A stretch of 18,941 bases of DNA. It comes from JBKJTP01 sp046590195. Lineage in GTDB: Bacteria; Bacteroidota; Ignavibacteria; Palsa-1295. The notes beneath the pieces are model-generated. The model was given only the letters and a program-made list of their open reading frames with translations. It did no database searches and had not been told where the DNA came from. How positions within the stretch are numbered: the stretch's first letter is position 1; each line of letters starts with the position of its first letter. A program made the translations under genes and the position numbers. Shown one piece after another: positions 1 through 6,569 of this stretch. The DNA lies in contig JBKJTP010000067.1 in NCBI GenBank assembly GCA_046590195.1, forward strand, positions 1 to 18,941, given 5' to 3'.

Positions 1-372
1 GTGCAGACGGGCGAGCTCAGCATGATCCAGAAGTTGGAGCGCGGAAAAATCGTGTATCAGAATAGCTGCGCCGCGTGTCATCAGGGCAACGGGCAGGGTG
101 TGGTCGGCTCATTCCCGCCGCTTGCAAGCTCTGACTACTTGCAGAAGAATCGCGCACAACTTGCGGGCATTCCGATCCATGGACTCAGCGGCAAGATCAT
201 GGTCAATGGCAAAGAATACAATAGCGTGATGCCAGCGATGGGATTGAGCAACAACGATGCTGCTGCCGTGATGACCTATGTGTTGAACACGTGGGGGAAT
301 AATCTCGGCGAGGTCAAGGCATCGGATGTTGCAGCGTCAAAGCCGATCTCTTCAGGAGCACCTGCGCACTAA
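1..372 (+). CDS. nirK: C-terminal cytochrome c domain of copper nitrite reductase (5' partial)
   Basis: The frame is open from base 1, so this is the 3' end of a longer gene. It encodes a class I cytochrome c domain: heme-binding CAACH at residues 23-27, a G-x-FPPLA-x-SDYL segment at 36-47, and the axial-ligand region SVMPAM at 75-80 (Met77 or Met80), followed by the usual C-terminal helix with a TYVLNTWGN motif. This domain with this spacing is typical of the C-terminal extension of periplasmic copper nitrite reductases (nitrite to NO) in Bacteroidota. There the fused heme domain passes electrons to the copper centre. The copper domains themselves lie outside the window, so the NirK call rests on domain resemblance and on the nirV and SCO genes that follow after 3 and then 6 nt. 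A stand-alone cytochrome c is the alternative. The stop is TAA at 370-372. Confidence 0.75.
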   Translation: MQTGELSMIQKLERGKIVYQNSCAACHQGNGQGVVGSFPPLASSDYLQKNRAQLAGIPIHGLSGKIMVNGKEYNSVMPAMGLSNNDAAAVMTYVLNTWGNNLGEVKASDVAASKPISSGAPAH

Positions 373-375
373 CGA

Positions 376-1155
376 ATGAGAGTCCGATCGGCAGTAATCT
401 GTTGCATGATGCTTGCGATCTGCGCGAGCGTTACTGCAGCAATTGCACAACCGAAACGCGAAATGATGAAGGTCCCTGCGGGGACCTTCATCTCGTTCTA
501 TTCGACTGGTTCGAAGAGCGACACATCGCGTGTGAAGGCTTTCCAGATGGATGTGACGCCAGTGACGAACGAACAGTATCTGGAATTCGTGAAAGCTAAT
601 CCGGAGTGGAGAAAGTCGCGGGTGAAGCGCGTGTTCGCCGACGCCAGCTATCTACACGCGTGGGCATCAGATACGGTCATCGGCGCACGTCTGATCGCGA
701 ATAGCCCTGTAACGAACGTCTCCTGGTTTGCTGTGCGCGCGTATTGCAAGTGGGCGAATACAGAACTACCGACGATCGCAGAGTGGGAGCTCGCCGCTTC
801 GAGTCCGCCGAAAGGCAAGACGAAAGAGGAGCTAACGCAGATGATCCTCGCGTGGTATTCCAAGCCCAATCCAAAGCAAGTACCAGCGGTGCGTTCGACA
901 TTCAAGAACGCGCTTGGCATCTACGACATGCATGGCTTGATCTGGGAATGGACATCTGACTTCAACACCGTACTGCTCTCTGATGACGATCGATCCGCAG
1001 GCACCGATAGCCGCATGTATTGCGGCGGGGGAGTGCTCAACTCCAAAGACTTCGAGAACTACGCGGCATACATGCGCTACGCACTGCGCTCGAGCCTGAA
1101 GGCGAAGTCAACACTTCAGACGCTCGGGTTCCGAACCATTCGCCGCAGCATATAA
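376..1155 (+). CDS. nirV: NirV-like protein of the formylglycine-generating enzyme (SUMF1) fold
   Basis: The 259-residue protein has a signal peptide (hydrophobic 6-24, probable cut near AIAQ 22-25). It carries the FGE-sulfatase domain landmarks in order: VPAGTF 33-38, PVTNEQYLEF 62-71, SWFAVRAYCKWA 116-127, LPTIAEWELAA 131-141, GIYDMHGLIWEW 181-192, CGGG 216-219 and a C-terminal LGFRTIR. Genes of this fold next to nirK are called nirV (described in Rhodobacter sphaeroides); their biochemical role is unsettled. The region equivalent to the catalytic cysteine pair of true sulfatase-activating enzymes (after the GG, before the final RxAxR-like stretch) has no cysteines here, so formylglycine formation is unlikely. 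A structural or copper-site maturation role in the periplasm is inference. The gene starts 3 nt after the nirK stop and ends 6 nt before the SCO gene, so the three are one operon. Confidence 0.8.
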   Translation: MRVRSAVICCMMLAICASVTAAIAQPKREMMKVPAGTFISFYSTGSKSDTSRVKAFQMDVTPVTNEQYLEFVKANPEWRKSRVKRVFADASYLHAWASDTVIGARLIANSPVTNVSWFAVRAYCKWANTELPTIAEWELAASSPPKGKTKEELTQMILAWYSKPNPKQVPAVRSTFKNALGIYDMHGLIWEWTSDFNTVLLSDDDRSAGTDSRMYCGGGVLNSKDFENYAAYMRYALRSSLKAKSTLQTLGFRTIRRSI

Positions 1156-1161
1156 CGAACG

Positions 1162-1761
1162 ATGAAAATGTATCGACTTCTACTGTGCCTTTCGCTGCTC
1201 GCGATATCAAGCTGCGCAACACGAGAGCACGAGACGGCACAGCAACCTGCGAGCGACACCACAACGCTCACCGACAACTCGATCTATCACCTCGCCTCGA
1301 CCTGGACTGATCAACGCGGCCAGCAAGTAGCGATCAAACAACTCGCAGGCAAGCCGCGCGTAGCAACGATGTTTTACAGTTCTTGCGACTTCGCGTGCCC
1401 GAAGACGATCGAGGACATGAAGAAGATCATCGCAGGGTTGCCCGAAGAGCAACGCGCACAAGTAGGGATGACGCTCTTCTCATTCGACCCAGCGCGCGAC
1501 ACACCCGCGCGACTCGATACTGTTGCGAAGGACATGGGGCTCACCGAGGGTTGGACGCTGCTCACAAGCGATGAAGCTTCTGTCGAAGAACTCGGTGCCG
1601 CAACCGAGATCCAGTACAAAGATCTCGAGACGGGCGAGTTCTCGCACTCCAACACCATCCTGATCCTCAACGCCAGCGGCGAGATCGTCCATCGCCAGCA
1701 AGGTGTAAGCTCCGATCCCGCAAAGTCGATCGAGGTGCTGAAGGGATTGCTCAATCCCTAG
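1162..1761 (+). CDS. SCO1/SenC-family copper chaperone lipoprotein
   Basis: The 199-residue protein starts with a lipoprotein signal (hydrophobic 4-17, lipobox AISSC with Cys18). It has a thioredoxin-like SCO domain with the copper site intact: CDFACP gives Cys75 and Cys79 (CxxxCP), and the distal ligand is His162 in EFSHSN. SCO proteins deliver Cu(I) or reduce the cysteines of copper sites, classically CuA of cytochrome oxidase. Beside nirK and nirV the likely client is the copper nitrite reductase or another denitrification enzyme (inference). ATG occurs at 1162 and again in frame at 1168; the first is used here, but the second is equally compatible with the signal peptide. Both junctions in this operon show the same TAACGAA string running from the upstream stop codon (370 and 1153). 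Confidence 0.9.
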   Translation: MKMYRLLLCLSLLAISSCATREHETAQQPASDTTTLTDNSIYHLASTWTDQRGQQVAIKQLAGKPRVATMFYSSCDFACPKTIEDMKKIIAGLPEEQRAQVGMTLFSFDPARDTPARLDTVAKDMGLTEGWTLLTSDEASVEELGAATEIQYKDLETGEFSHSNTILILNASGEIVHRQQGVSSDPAKSIEVLKGLLNP

Positions 1762-1785
1762 TCGGCCGTAACCATCTCCACCCCT

Positions 1786-1816
1786 AGTGTGGAATCGGGC
1801 CTTAGCCGGCCACACT
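1786..1816 (+). promoter_or_regulatory. Hairpin overlapping the start of the small downstream gene
   Basis: AGTGTGG (1786-1792) pairs perfectly with CCACACT (1810-1816), and a short inner GGC/GCC stem (1798-1800, 1805-1807) is possible. It begins 24 nt after the SCO stop and contains the only usable start codon (GTG 1787) of the next gene. No T-run follows, so it is not a standard terminator; it may limit translation of the small gene or stabilise the 3' end of the SCO message. Confidence 0.35.
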
Positions 1817-2089
1817 CCCGAGGGGGTCGTTCGCAGTGACTACAGGCATGACCGCGCGTATTACACCAAGCTCTACACAGAACTCGTCGCCGAACTGCCG
1901 GATGAATGGCGCAAGGCGATCGAGGCACACTCGAATGCATCCGAGGGAGTAGCACATCTTGTGCGCACAGTCGAGAAAGAGCTGCTAAAGTCCGGCTCCA
2001 AGCCCGAACGCATCGAGACCTTCAGCGCACTCCTGCGCCTCGGCCTCCTCCTCGAACGCATCGAACGAAGGATCGCGGAGAGTAAATAA
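1787..2089 (+). CDS. Small hypothetical protein, helical and charged
   Basis: This 100-residue product is not recognised. The body from about residue 18 (SDYRHDRAYYTKLYTEL) to the end is rich in Glu, Arg, Leu and Ala with heptad-like spacing, predicting a helical, soluble protein without signal peptide or membrane segment. Codon choice (many gcg, cgc, ctc) matches the upstream genes, supporting real coding. The start is uncertain: an in-frame TAA at 1769-1771 blocks extension, GTG 1787 is the first start, and the next is well inside the helical part. The first 17 codons overlap a hairpin and look less coding-like. It is the last gene before the terminator at 2098-2126 and so is probably read with the nir/SCO genes. 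No link to denitrification can be shown from sequence. Confidence 0.55.
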   Translation: MWNRALAGHTPEGVVRSDYRHDRAYYTKLYTELVAELPDEWRKAIEAHSNASEGVAHLVRTVEKELLKSGSKPERIETFSALLRLGLLLERIERRIAESK

Positions 2090-2097
2090 ACTTCAAG

Positions 2098-2126
2098 ACA
2101 AAGCACCGATATCCTCGGTGCTTTGT
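2098..2126 (+). terminator. Rho-independent terminator after the nir/SCO operon
   Basis: A perfect 12-bp stem: ACAAAGCACCGA (2098-2109) pairs with TCGGTGCTTTGT (2115-2126) around the 5-nt loop TATCC, followed by a T/A-rich tract. It sits 9 nt after the small gene's stop. The core recurs almost unchanged at 5195-5217. Confidence 0.9.
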
Positions 2127-2133
2127 TATTATC
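2101..2133. repeat. Left copy of 33-bp terminator repeat flanking the Asp-box module
   Basis: Bases 2101-2133 match 5195-5227 at 30 of 33 positions in direct orientation. The differences are one loop base (T/C), one base after the stem (G/C) and one in the tail (A/T). The match continues past the hairpin into the TTATT tail, so it is a repeated sequence rather than merely two similar stems. The pair encloses the 2221-5150 gene module. Confidence 0.8.
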
Positions 2134-2158
2134 CATACCTAAGATGCGAATGCATGAA

Positions 2159-2204
2159 AAGCATTGCCATTTTCAAAGCTTGTCAATAAGCATTGCTATA
2201 TTTG
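2159..2204 (+). promoter_or_regulatory. Bacteroidota-type promoter for the Asp-box module
   Basis: TATATTTG at 2197-2204 is an exact TAnnTTTG -7 element (the Bacteroidota housekeeping consensus). It lies 16 nt before ATG 2221 and implies a very short leader. A 9-bp direct repeat AAGCATTGC occurs at 2159-2167 and 2188-2196, the second copy abutting the -7 element. No TTG lies at the ideal -33 distance: candidates give spacers of 14 or 30 nt. The site also argues against an upstream in-frame start at 2164. Confidence 0.5.
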
Positions 2205-2220
2205 TGCATCACCAATCACC

Positions 2221-3264
2221 ATGTATCAGCTTCTTCGAATTCTGTTTGCCTCTCTTGTAGTAGTGTCGGGCTGCGCAAGACTTCCCCTTGCCTCCAATTA
2301 TGATTGGCGGCTCAAGCTGTCCGTTCCGGTTGAGTGTGTCGAGATTCTCGCGAACTCAAATGGACGTACGATTCTCGCGGGCTCATCGATAAAGAAATGC
2401 CTCTTCAGATCTGATGACTATGGCATTACCTGGGACACTGTTTTACTACCGTTGCCACCAAAGCTGAGCATCACCGTTAGGCAGATTCTCTCGCATCCGC
2501 AAAAGCCTAACCTGCTATTCATTGTGTGTGGCAATGCAGGGATACTCAGATCTGACGACACAGGCGAACACTGGAGTGCAGTACTAAAGCAAGGCGATGT
2601 TCTAGGGGAGGCACTTTCAATCGCACCTCTAACCGGATTCCTCTACTATGGAGAGTACTGGAGAGGACCCACCTGGAAATCAACGAACGATGGAGTAACC
2701 TGGTCAAAGGTTGGCGAAGCATCCAAGTTTGTAGGGCTCTGCACTACAGTCGCGTCTTCCGAGACACCTACCTATCTTTTAGCTGGGTCTAATGGAGGCG
2801 CGATAGCCAAAAGTACAAACGAAGGAAAGACTTGGAGGATAGTATTGAAAGATGAGTATGACTCCTCGGCTCATCTTGGTCCTGAAGTCCCTAAGATACT
2901 TGCTGATCCTGATAACGCGAAACACTACTGGGCATCGCGCTGGCTCGCAAAATCAAGCAGCTTGGTAGAAACCTTCGACGATGGCGAGACGTGGCAATCT
3001 GCTAAATCGCCATCCAAGAAAATTTGGTATCTTGACATTGATCGATTTGCTCCCTCTACATCTCCCAGAAGAATCTGGGCCGGCTTGTTCAATGTACACC
3101 GGACAGAGGAGGCGAAATCCATCCTCAACGTAAGTTTAGACAACTGCCGAACGTGGTCTAATTGCAATTTTCCAGAAACGTATCAGATTTGGATGATCAA
3201 GTACTCTATCAGTGGACAGCTTTTCGTCGCCACAGATGTAGGATTGTTCGTTTCCAAAACTTGA
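2221..3264 (+). CDS. Asp-box (BNR/sortilin-like) repeat lipoprotein
   Basis: Starting at ATG 2221 gives 347 residues with a lipoprotein signal (hydrophobic 4-16, lipobox VVSGC, Cys18). The reading frame opens earlier (2164), but that start would bury the signal peptide and precede the promoter's -7 element. The mature part is a beta-propeller of the BNR/Vps10 type, marked by six Asp-box turns (S-x-D/N-x-G-x-T-W): RSDDYGITW, RSDDTGEHW, KSTNDGVTW, KSTNEGKTW, ETFDDGETW and a degenerate VSLDNCRTW. There are no sialidase catalytic arginines that I can place, so a binding or scaffold role on a membrane surface is more likely than hydrolysis (inference). It is followed 31 nt later by a cysteine-rich secreted protein. 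Base composition is more A+T-rich than in the nir genes before it. Confidence 0.85.
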   Translation: MYQLLRILFASLVVVSGCARLPLASNYDWRLKLSVPVECVEILANSNGRTILAGSSIKKCLFRSDDYGITWDTVLLPLPPKLSITVRQILSHPQKPNLLFIVCGNAGILRSDDTGEHWSAVLKQGDVLGEALSIAPLTGFLYYGEYWRGPTWKSTNDGVTWSKVGEASKFVGLCTTVASSETPTYLLAGSNGGAIAKSTNEGKTWRIVLKDEYDSSAHLGPEVPKILADPDNAKHYWASRWLAKSSSLVETFDDGETWQSAKSPSKKIWYLDIDRFAPSTSPRRIWAGLFNVHRTEEAKSILNVSLDNCRTWSNCNFPETYQIWMIKYSISGQLFVATDVGLFVSKT

Positions 3265-3295
3265 TATTTCTATACATCTACTAACCACTACTCAA

Positions 3296-3799
3296 ATGAA
3301 AAGGATAGCTCTCATATTTGCCCTGTTGCTTTTTGTTTCCACAGCAGCTCAAGCTCAGAACAGCATTGTCTCAGGCGTATTCTCACTTCCCGTTCTCAAG
3401 CCTTCATCGAATTGTAGCTTGACTATCGTCCAAGCAGGCCCAAACGCACAGCCCACTTGCCCGCTAGATTCCTGCTACACTGGTGGGCCGTGCGGAGACT
3501 GTCGGTGGCTGAAGATCACAAATAACACTCCTTGCACACTGTGCTCGCTGACCATCTCCTCCGACTGGTGTTTCCAAGTTTGCAACGTCATGGATAGGCC
3601 ACACTATCCTAGGTGGGATCAATCTCGAACAAATTGTCGTCAAAAGGACGTAGAGCTAACTGCTGTTACTCAGCCATCAGAATGTTTGGCACCTGGGGAA
3701 AGCATCTACGTGCGGATTTGCACCGCTTATTTCCCAATAACGATCAACGTTAAGCACTTCTGCACTCAATTCTGCAATACGCCGTTCACCGTATACTAG
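3296..3799 (+). CDS. Secreted cysteine-rich protein of unknown function
   Basis: The 167-residue protein has a clear signal peptide (KR then a hydrophobic run, cut after AAQA near residue 20). The roughly 147-residue mature part has 14 cysteines in clusters: PTCPLDSC, GGPCGDC, TPCTLC, DWCFQVC, then NC, EC, IC and a final HFCTQFC. An even number with C-x2-C and C-x3-C spacings fits a disulfide-rich extracytoplasmic fold; metal binding is possible but there are few histidines. I do not recognise the family. The tract RWLKITNNTPC and the later LAPGESIYVRI read like a short immunoglobulin-like or adhesin-type beta domain (inference). It lies between two Asp-box proteins, 31 nt after the first and 1 nt before the second, so co-expression is very likely. 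No sorting tail or lipobox is seen. Confidence 0.85.
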   Translation: MKRIALIFALLLFVSTAAQAQNSIVSGVFSLPVLKPSSNCSLTIVQAGPNAQPTCPLDSCYTGGPCGDCRWLKITNNTPCTLCSLTISSDWCFQVCNVMDRPHYPRWDQSRTNCRQKDVELTAVTQPSECLAPGESIYVRICTAYFPITINVKHFCTQFCNTPFTVY

Positions 3800-3800
3800 C

Positions 3801-5150
3801 ATGAAAGTAATTCTAATGTTGGTGATGGTAATGCTCCCCCTTGATACGTTACGTTGTCAAGGATGGCAAAGGCAATATCTTGATATTTCTAAGCCCAAGG
3901 ATATTGCGTTTGCAGATTCTTTAAACGGAGTGATTACGCTTTCCCCGGACGGACCGGGGAAAGCAATCTTCTTCACAACCGATGGTGGACTTTCTTGGCA
4001 TGAGCGCGTTGGAGCATCAGCAAATAGTGGGGGCCGACTTGTCTATCAAGCATTATCTTATCACTCCGCTGACTTTCTGTTGCACGGATCAAATTCGCCT
4101 CGAAAAAGTAGCGACAGTGGTTTGACTTGGCCCGCAAAAGGTGCTTATGGCACTCCTAAAGCTTCAAAGATCATCCACTCTGACTTAGCCCTTGCGCTCA
4201 CTGCGCCAACACCAAAAGAGATCGTTCTCAGGCGAGGGGAGGATGCAGGTGAGTTCTGGGGTAGCATCCAGGGTACGCGATTCGAAGAACAGCATACTGC
4301 TAATAGCGGCGTAGTGTTCGATTCTGCTCACACCTGGGCACTCTTTTATACCGGTCGTAAGGACTTTTTGCGAACTACATCAGACGGAGGTGAGACATGG
4401 AGCCTCGTAACCCCGATCGATACAAGTGGTAGCGGGAGGGTGATCTACCCGCTTGCGCAAGCTTCCCTCGTACCAGGTAATGCTGTACTGCTTGGTGGCA
4501 GAATGAATGAAGATGATTTTCTGATCGGGCCTATTATCGGCTCCGGTTCTTGGAAAACATACTCAGAGTTCGGCGGCAGGGCGTATCGAGTCCAACAGAC
4601 AGCTCCAGGCGAGATCTGGGCTGTGCTGGGAAAGCCTTGGGCACCAGACTGGGAGTTGCATAATCTCGCTGCGAACCTCACGGCACCGCCGCAGTTCAAA
4701 CTCTACGCAGATAGTATTGCTCATACAACTGACGACGGACTTACCTGGCAGGTCGATGGTACGACCTTCGAAGGTGATTCTATAATCGAGATGTATTGGG
4801 TGAATCGTGATCTAGGCTTTCTCCTGACATGGAGCGAAGGAAAGTCGTTCGTCTATCGCTATTCGTCAAAGGCATCGGTAGAGCGTAACAAGCCTGCCGG
4901 CAAGATGATGAACCTTCACATTGCGCCGAATCCATCATCAGAACGAATATCTTTCGTTACTGATCTATCAGGAGCGATCATGCTGAGCCTTCTGAATATT
5001 GAAGGTAAACCAGTACACGAAGAACGCAGAGATGTCCGTTCTGGACAGACGAATTTCTTGGCGTTACCGGAATCACTGGGAGCAGGCAATTACCTTCTAA
5101 TGCTTAGGCAAGGTGAGCTCTTGATTTACCAATCCTTCGTGAAGCTATGA
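3801..5150 (+). CDS. Asp-box repeat protein with type IX secretion sorting domain
   Basis: This 449-residue protein has an N-terminal signal peptide (hydrophobic 3-15) and a beta-propeller region with Asp-box turns TTDGGLSW, SSDSGLTW, TSDGGETW and TTDDGLTW. It ends with a roughly 80-residue domain starting MNLHIAPNPSSERISF and closing with GNYLLMLRQGELLIYQSF. That tail has the PNP motif, beta-strand spacing and terminal G-x-Y...F-K-L of the type A C-terminal sorting domain (Por secretion tail), which directs proteins through the type IX system and is then usually cleaved. The predicted location is therefore the cell surface or medium. The ATG lies 1 nt after the stop of the cysteine-rich gene, suggesting translational coupling. 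The sprA gene at 11601 encodes the matching translocon. The ligand or substrate is unknown. Confidence 0.88.
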   Translation: MKVILMLVMVMLPLDTLRCQGWQRQYLDISKPKDIAFADSLNGVITLSPDGPGKAIFFTTDGGLSWHERVGASANSGGRLVYQALSYHSADFLLHGSNSPRKSSDSGLTWPAKGAYGTPKASKIIHSDLALALTAPTPKEIVLRRGEDAGEFWGSIQGTRFEEQHTANSGVVFDSAHTWALFYTGRKDFLRTTSDGGETWSLVTPIDTSGSGRVIYPLAQASLVPGNAVLLGGRMNEDDFLIGPIIGSGSWKTYSEFGGRAYRVQQTAPGEIWAVLGKPWAPDWELHNLAANLTAPPQFKLYADSIAHTTDDGLTWQVDGTTFEGDSIIEMYWVNRDLGFLLTWSEGKSFVYRYSSKASVERNKPAGKMMNLHIAPNPSSERISFVTDLSGAIMLSLLNIEGKPVHEERRDVRSGQTNFLALPESLGAGNYLLMLRQGELLIYQSFVKL

Positions 5151-5194
5151 TAAACGCTTGAGGCATCGCTAAATCCAAGTAAAGGATTTGAATG

Positions 5195-5217
5195 AAGCAC
5201 CGATACCCTCGGTGCTT
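5195..5217 (+). terminator. Terminator of the Asp-box operon
   Basis: AAGCACCGA (5195-5203) pairs with TCGGTGCTT (5209-5217) around loop TACCC, followed by a T-rich tail. A smaller hairpin lies just upstream: AAATCC (5171-5176) with GGATTT (5184-5189). The stem is almost identical to the terminator at 2098-2126. Confidence 0.85.
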
Positions 5218-5227
5218 TCTTATTTTC
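5195..5227. repeat. Right copy of 33-bp terminator repeat
   Basis: Direct-orientation partner of 2101-2133, with 30 of 33 bases identical including the sequence beyond the hairpin. Confidence 0.8.
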
Positions 5228-5241
5228 TGTGAATTGCCTCG

Positions 5242-5249
5242 TATCTTCG
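5242..5249 (+). promoter_or_regulatory. Possible -7 element for a near-leaderless PAP2 message
   Basis: TATCTTCG matches TAnnTTTG with one change (T to C) and ends 3 nt before ATG 5253. If used, transcription would begin at about the start codon. No convincing -33 TTG is at the right distance, so this is weak. Confidence 0.25.
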
Positions 5250-5252
5250 CAT

Positions 5253-6053
5253 ATGCAAAAACTCCTCGTACTATTCATCTCGCTACTGCTCGTCGGCAAT
5301 GTTCAGGCACAAGAATCTCCCTATAAAGTCGGTTGGGGGAAGGATGCGCTGGTCATTGGCGGTGGTCTCGGTATCGCGTTCGGCGGAGCATCGCTCGATG
5401 ATTCGCTGTCGAAGCCAACATCTGTGGAGATCGCAGGTTTGGATAAGTCGACGATCAACGGCTTCGATCGATGGGCGACAAGCTTCTCATCGAAGCCGAT
5501 CTCGCAACTGAGCGATGGTCTGGTGATCGCAGCACTTGCCAGCCCGATAGCGTTGACCTTCATCGACCCGAAGATGCGGAAGGACTGGTTCACCCTCGGC
5601 GTCATGTATTTCGAAACCGGCTTGCTTGCCACATTCCTGCCATCGTTCGGAAAGGGGACCGTGACGCGCTACCGGCCGTACTCGTACAACTCGGAGACGC
5701 CCGACGATCTGCTCTACAACATCGAGACAAAGCGCTCCTTTTTTTCAGGTCACGCCACCTGGGCGTTTGCTTCGATGACCTTCATTGCCAATGTCTATTC
5801 AGACTACTATCCGGAAAGCGAATACAAAACTACCGTTTGGCTCGCGACCATGGGTACTGCCACCGGAATATCGCTTCTGAGAGTGATCTCAGGCGCGCAT
5901 TTTCCGACGGACATAGTGCTTGGAGCGGCCGTAGGCTTTGGCGTCGGGACGCTGATCCCGTGGTTGCACAGGACGAACTTGAGCCTCTATATGCCGACGG
6001 GCAGTGCCGGAGACGAGCTCGGCATTGGGCTGAGATACCACGCGCGTTTATAA
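5253..6053 (+). CDS. Secreted PAP2-family phosphatase
   Basis: Starting at ATG 5253 gives 266 residues with a good signal peptide (KLLVLFISLLLVGNVQA, cut near residue 19-20); the frame also opens at 5229 but that adds eight residues before the signal. The PAP2 (type 2 phosphatidic acid phosphatase) signature is complete: K134 x6 R141-P142, S165-G166-H167, and R210 x5 H216 x3 D220, with His216 as the expected nucleophile and His167 as acid. Hydrophobic stretches around 35-47, 90-104, 115-130 and 195-210 suggest membrane association. Family members dephosphorylate lipid phosphates such as undecaprenyl pyrophosphate, phosphatidate or lipid A; which one applies here cannot be told. It is transcribed alone between the terminator at 5195 and the rpsL promoter at 6082. 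Confidence 0.9.
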   Translation: MQKLLVLFISLLLVGNVQAQESPYKVGWGKDALVIGGGLGIAFGGASLDDSLSKPTSVEIAGLDKSTINGFDRWATSFSSKPISQLSDGLVIAALASPIALTFIDPKMRKDWFTLGVMYFETGLLATFLPSFGKGTVTRYRPYSYNSETPDDLLYNIETKRSFFSGHATWAFASMTFIANVYSDYYPESEYKTTVWLATMGTATGISLLRVISGAHFPTDIVLGAAVGFGVGTLIPWLHRTNLSLYMPTGSAGDELGIGLRYHARL

Positions 6054-6081
6054 TATGTTGATAAATATCGTCTGAAAAGTA

Positions 6082-6112
6082 TTGCTTTTTGGGCGAAAAT
6101 TTCGTATATTTG
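6082..6112 (+). promoter_or_regulatory. Promoter for the rpsL-rpsG transcript
   Basis: TATATTTG (6105-6112) is an exact TAnnTTTG -7 element. TTG at 6082-6084 lies 20 nt upstream, inside the accepted -33 spacing for Bacteroidota sigma factor. It implies a leader of about 450 nt before rpsL; a second, weaker start closer to the gene cannot be excluded (T-rich tract near 6503). Confidence 0.6.
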
Positions 6113-6330
6113 CAACTCGGATTTACAGGATGTTTGACGGATTAGAAGGATTGATCACGCTCGCATTTGTAGGATTTTGAGTAGTGTGTCCGGCAACATT
6201 CCGACAACGATTCGTTGATTTATAAGGACTTAAGTGTCCGAAATGTGTCAACTCTGTCTGAACTCACGGAAGGGTGGATCGGGGAGGATTGGCGCGGAGG
6301 TGTGTGTGAATTCGTGCTCGACCTCATCAG

Positions 6331-6351
6331 ATTTCTCGCTGTGCTCGAAAT
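6331..6351. repeat. Palindromic interspersed-repeat core
   Basis: A 21-bp imperfect palindrome: outer arms ATTTC/GAAAT, inner arms GC/GC, a 3-nt loop, and a 2-nt mismatch between the arms on each side. Read from the - strand the mismatch is a tandem G-A/A-G pair, which RNA tolerates well. From memory, very similar cores (read as spurious peptides such as HFERSEK) occur in intergenic DNA of many environmental genomes; I cannot verify the copy number here. Confidence 0.5.
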
Positions 6352-6366
6352 GACGGCCTCTTCTGA

Positions 6367-6394
6367 CTCAGTCCTCGCCCCTCAGTCCTCAGTC
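6367..6394. repeat. Heptanucleotide tandem array CTCAGTC
   Basis: Four units in strict 7-nt phase: CTCAGTC at 6367, CTCGCCC at 6374, CTCAGTC at 6381 and CTCAGTC at 6388. Three of the four are identical. Confidence 0.75.
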
Positions 6395-6439
6395 CTCCAG
6401 AGCAGGCTTGCCGGCTGAAGCCAGCGCCACAATGCCGAA

Positions 6440-6460
6440 ACCCGAGACCCGATACCCGCG
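6440..6460. repeat. Heptanucleotide tandem array ACCCGAN
   Basis: Three units in phase: ACCCGAG at 6440, ACCCGAT at 6447, ACCCGCG at 6454. A degenerate unit may precede them at 6433. Confidence 0.65.
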
Positions 6461-6569
6461 TTAGCACCCCGTCTCAAGACCGGCAAAACTGGTCGGGATA
6501 ACTATTTTTTACTCAATTCCGGCTGCATCGGGCAGGTATGGCCGGTAGTTATATCAGAAAAGCCACAAC

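Larger units (their letters stand above)
6113..6569 (+). other. Long non-coding leader of rpsL, filled with short repeats
   Basis: I see no convincing gene here. In order it holds: an unremarkable stretch to about 6320; a palindromic element at 6331-6351; CTCAGTC heptamers at 6367-6394; a weak hairpin GGCTT (6405-6409)/AAGCC (6418-6422); ACCCGAN heptamers at 6440-6460; a hairpin GACCGG (6478-6483)/CTGGTC (6489-6494) with loop CAAAA, followed a few bases later by a T-run; and an A-rich stretch just before the rpsL ATG, which is the usual ribosome-loading context in this phylum. The hairpin plus T-run could act as an attenuator, but it is not strong. Confidence 0.6.

Noticed and set aside
2164..2220. 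Upstream extension of the Asp-box lipoprotein
   Set aside because: It would bury the lipoprotein signal and lies over the promoter's -7 element.
2101..5227. Transposon or insertion sequence bounded by the 33-bp repeats
   Set aside because: The repeats are direct terminator copies, no transposase is encoded between them, and no target-site duplication is evident.
5471..6061. 196-codon frame overlapping the PAP2 gene in another frame
   Set aside because: The PAP2 frame has all catalytic motifs and a signal peptide; this one has neither.
6215..6418. 67-codon reading frame in the rpsL leader
   Set aside because: It runs through the palindromic element and the CTCAGTC array, has no family resemblance, and its sequence is explained by repeats.
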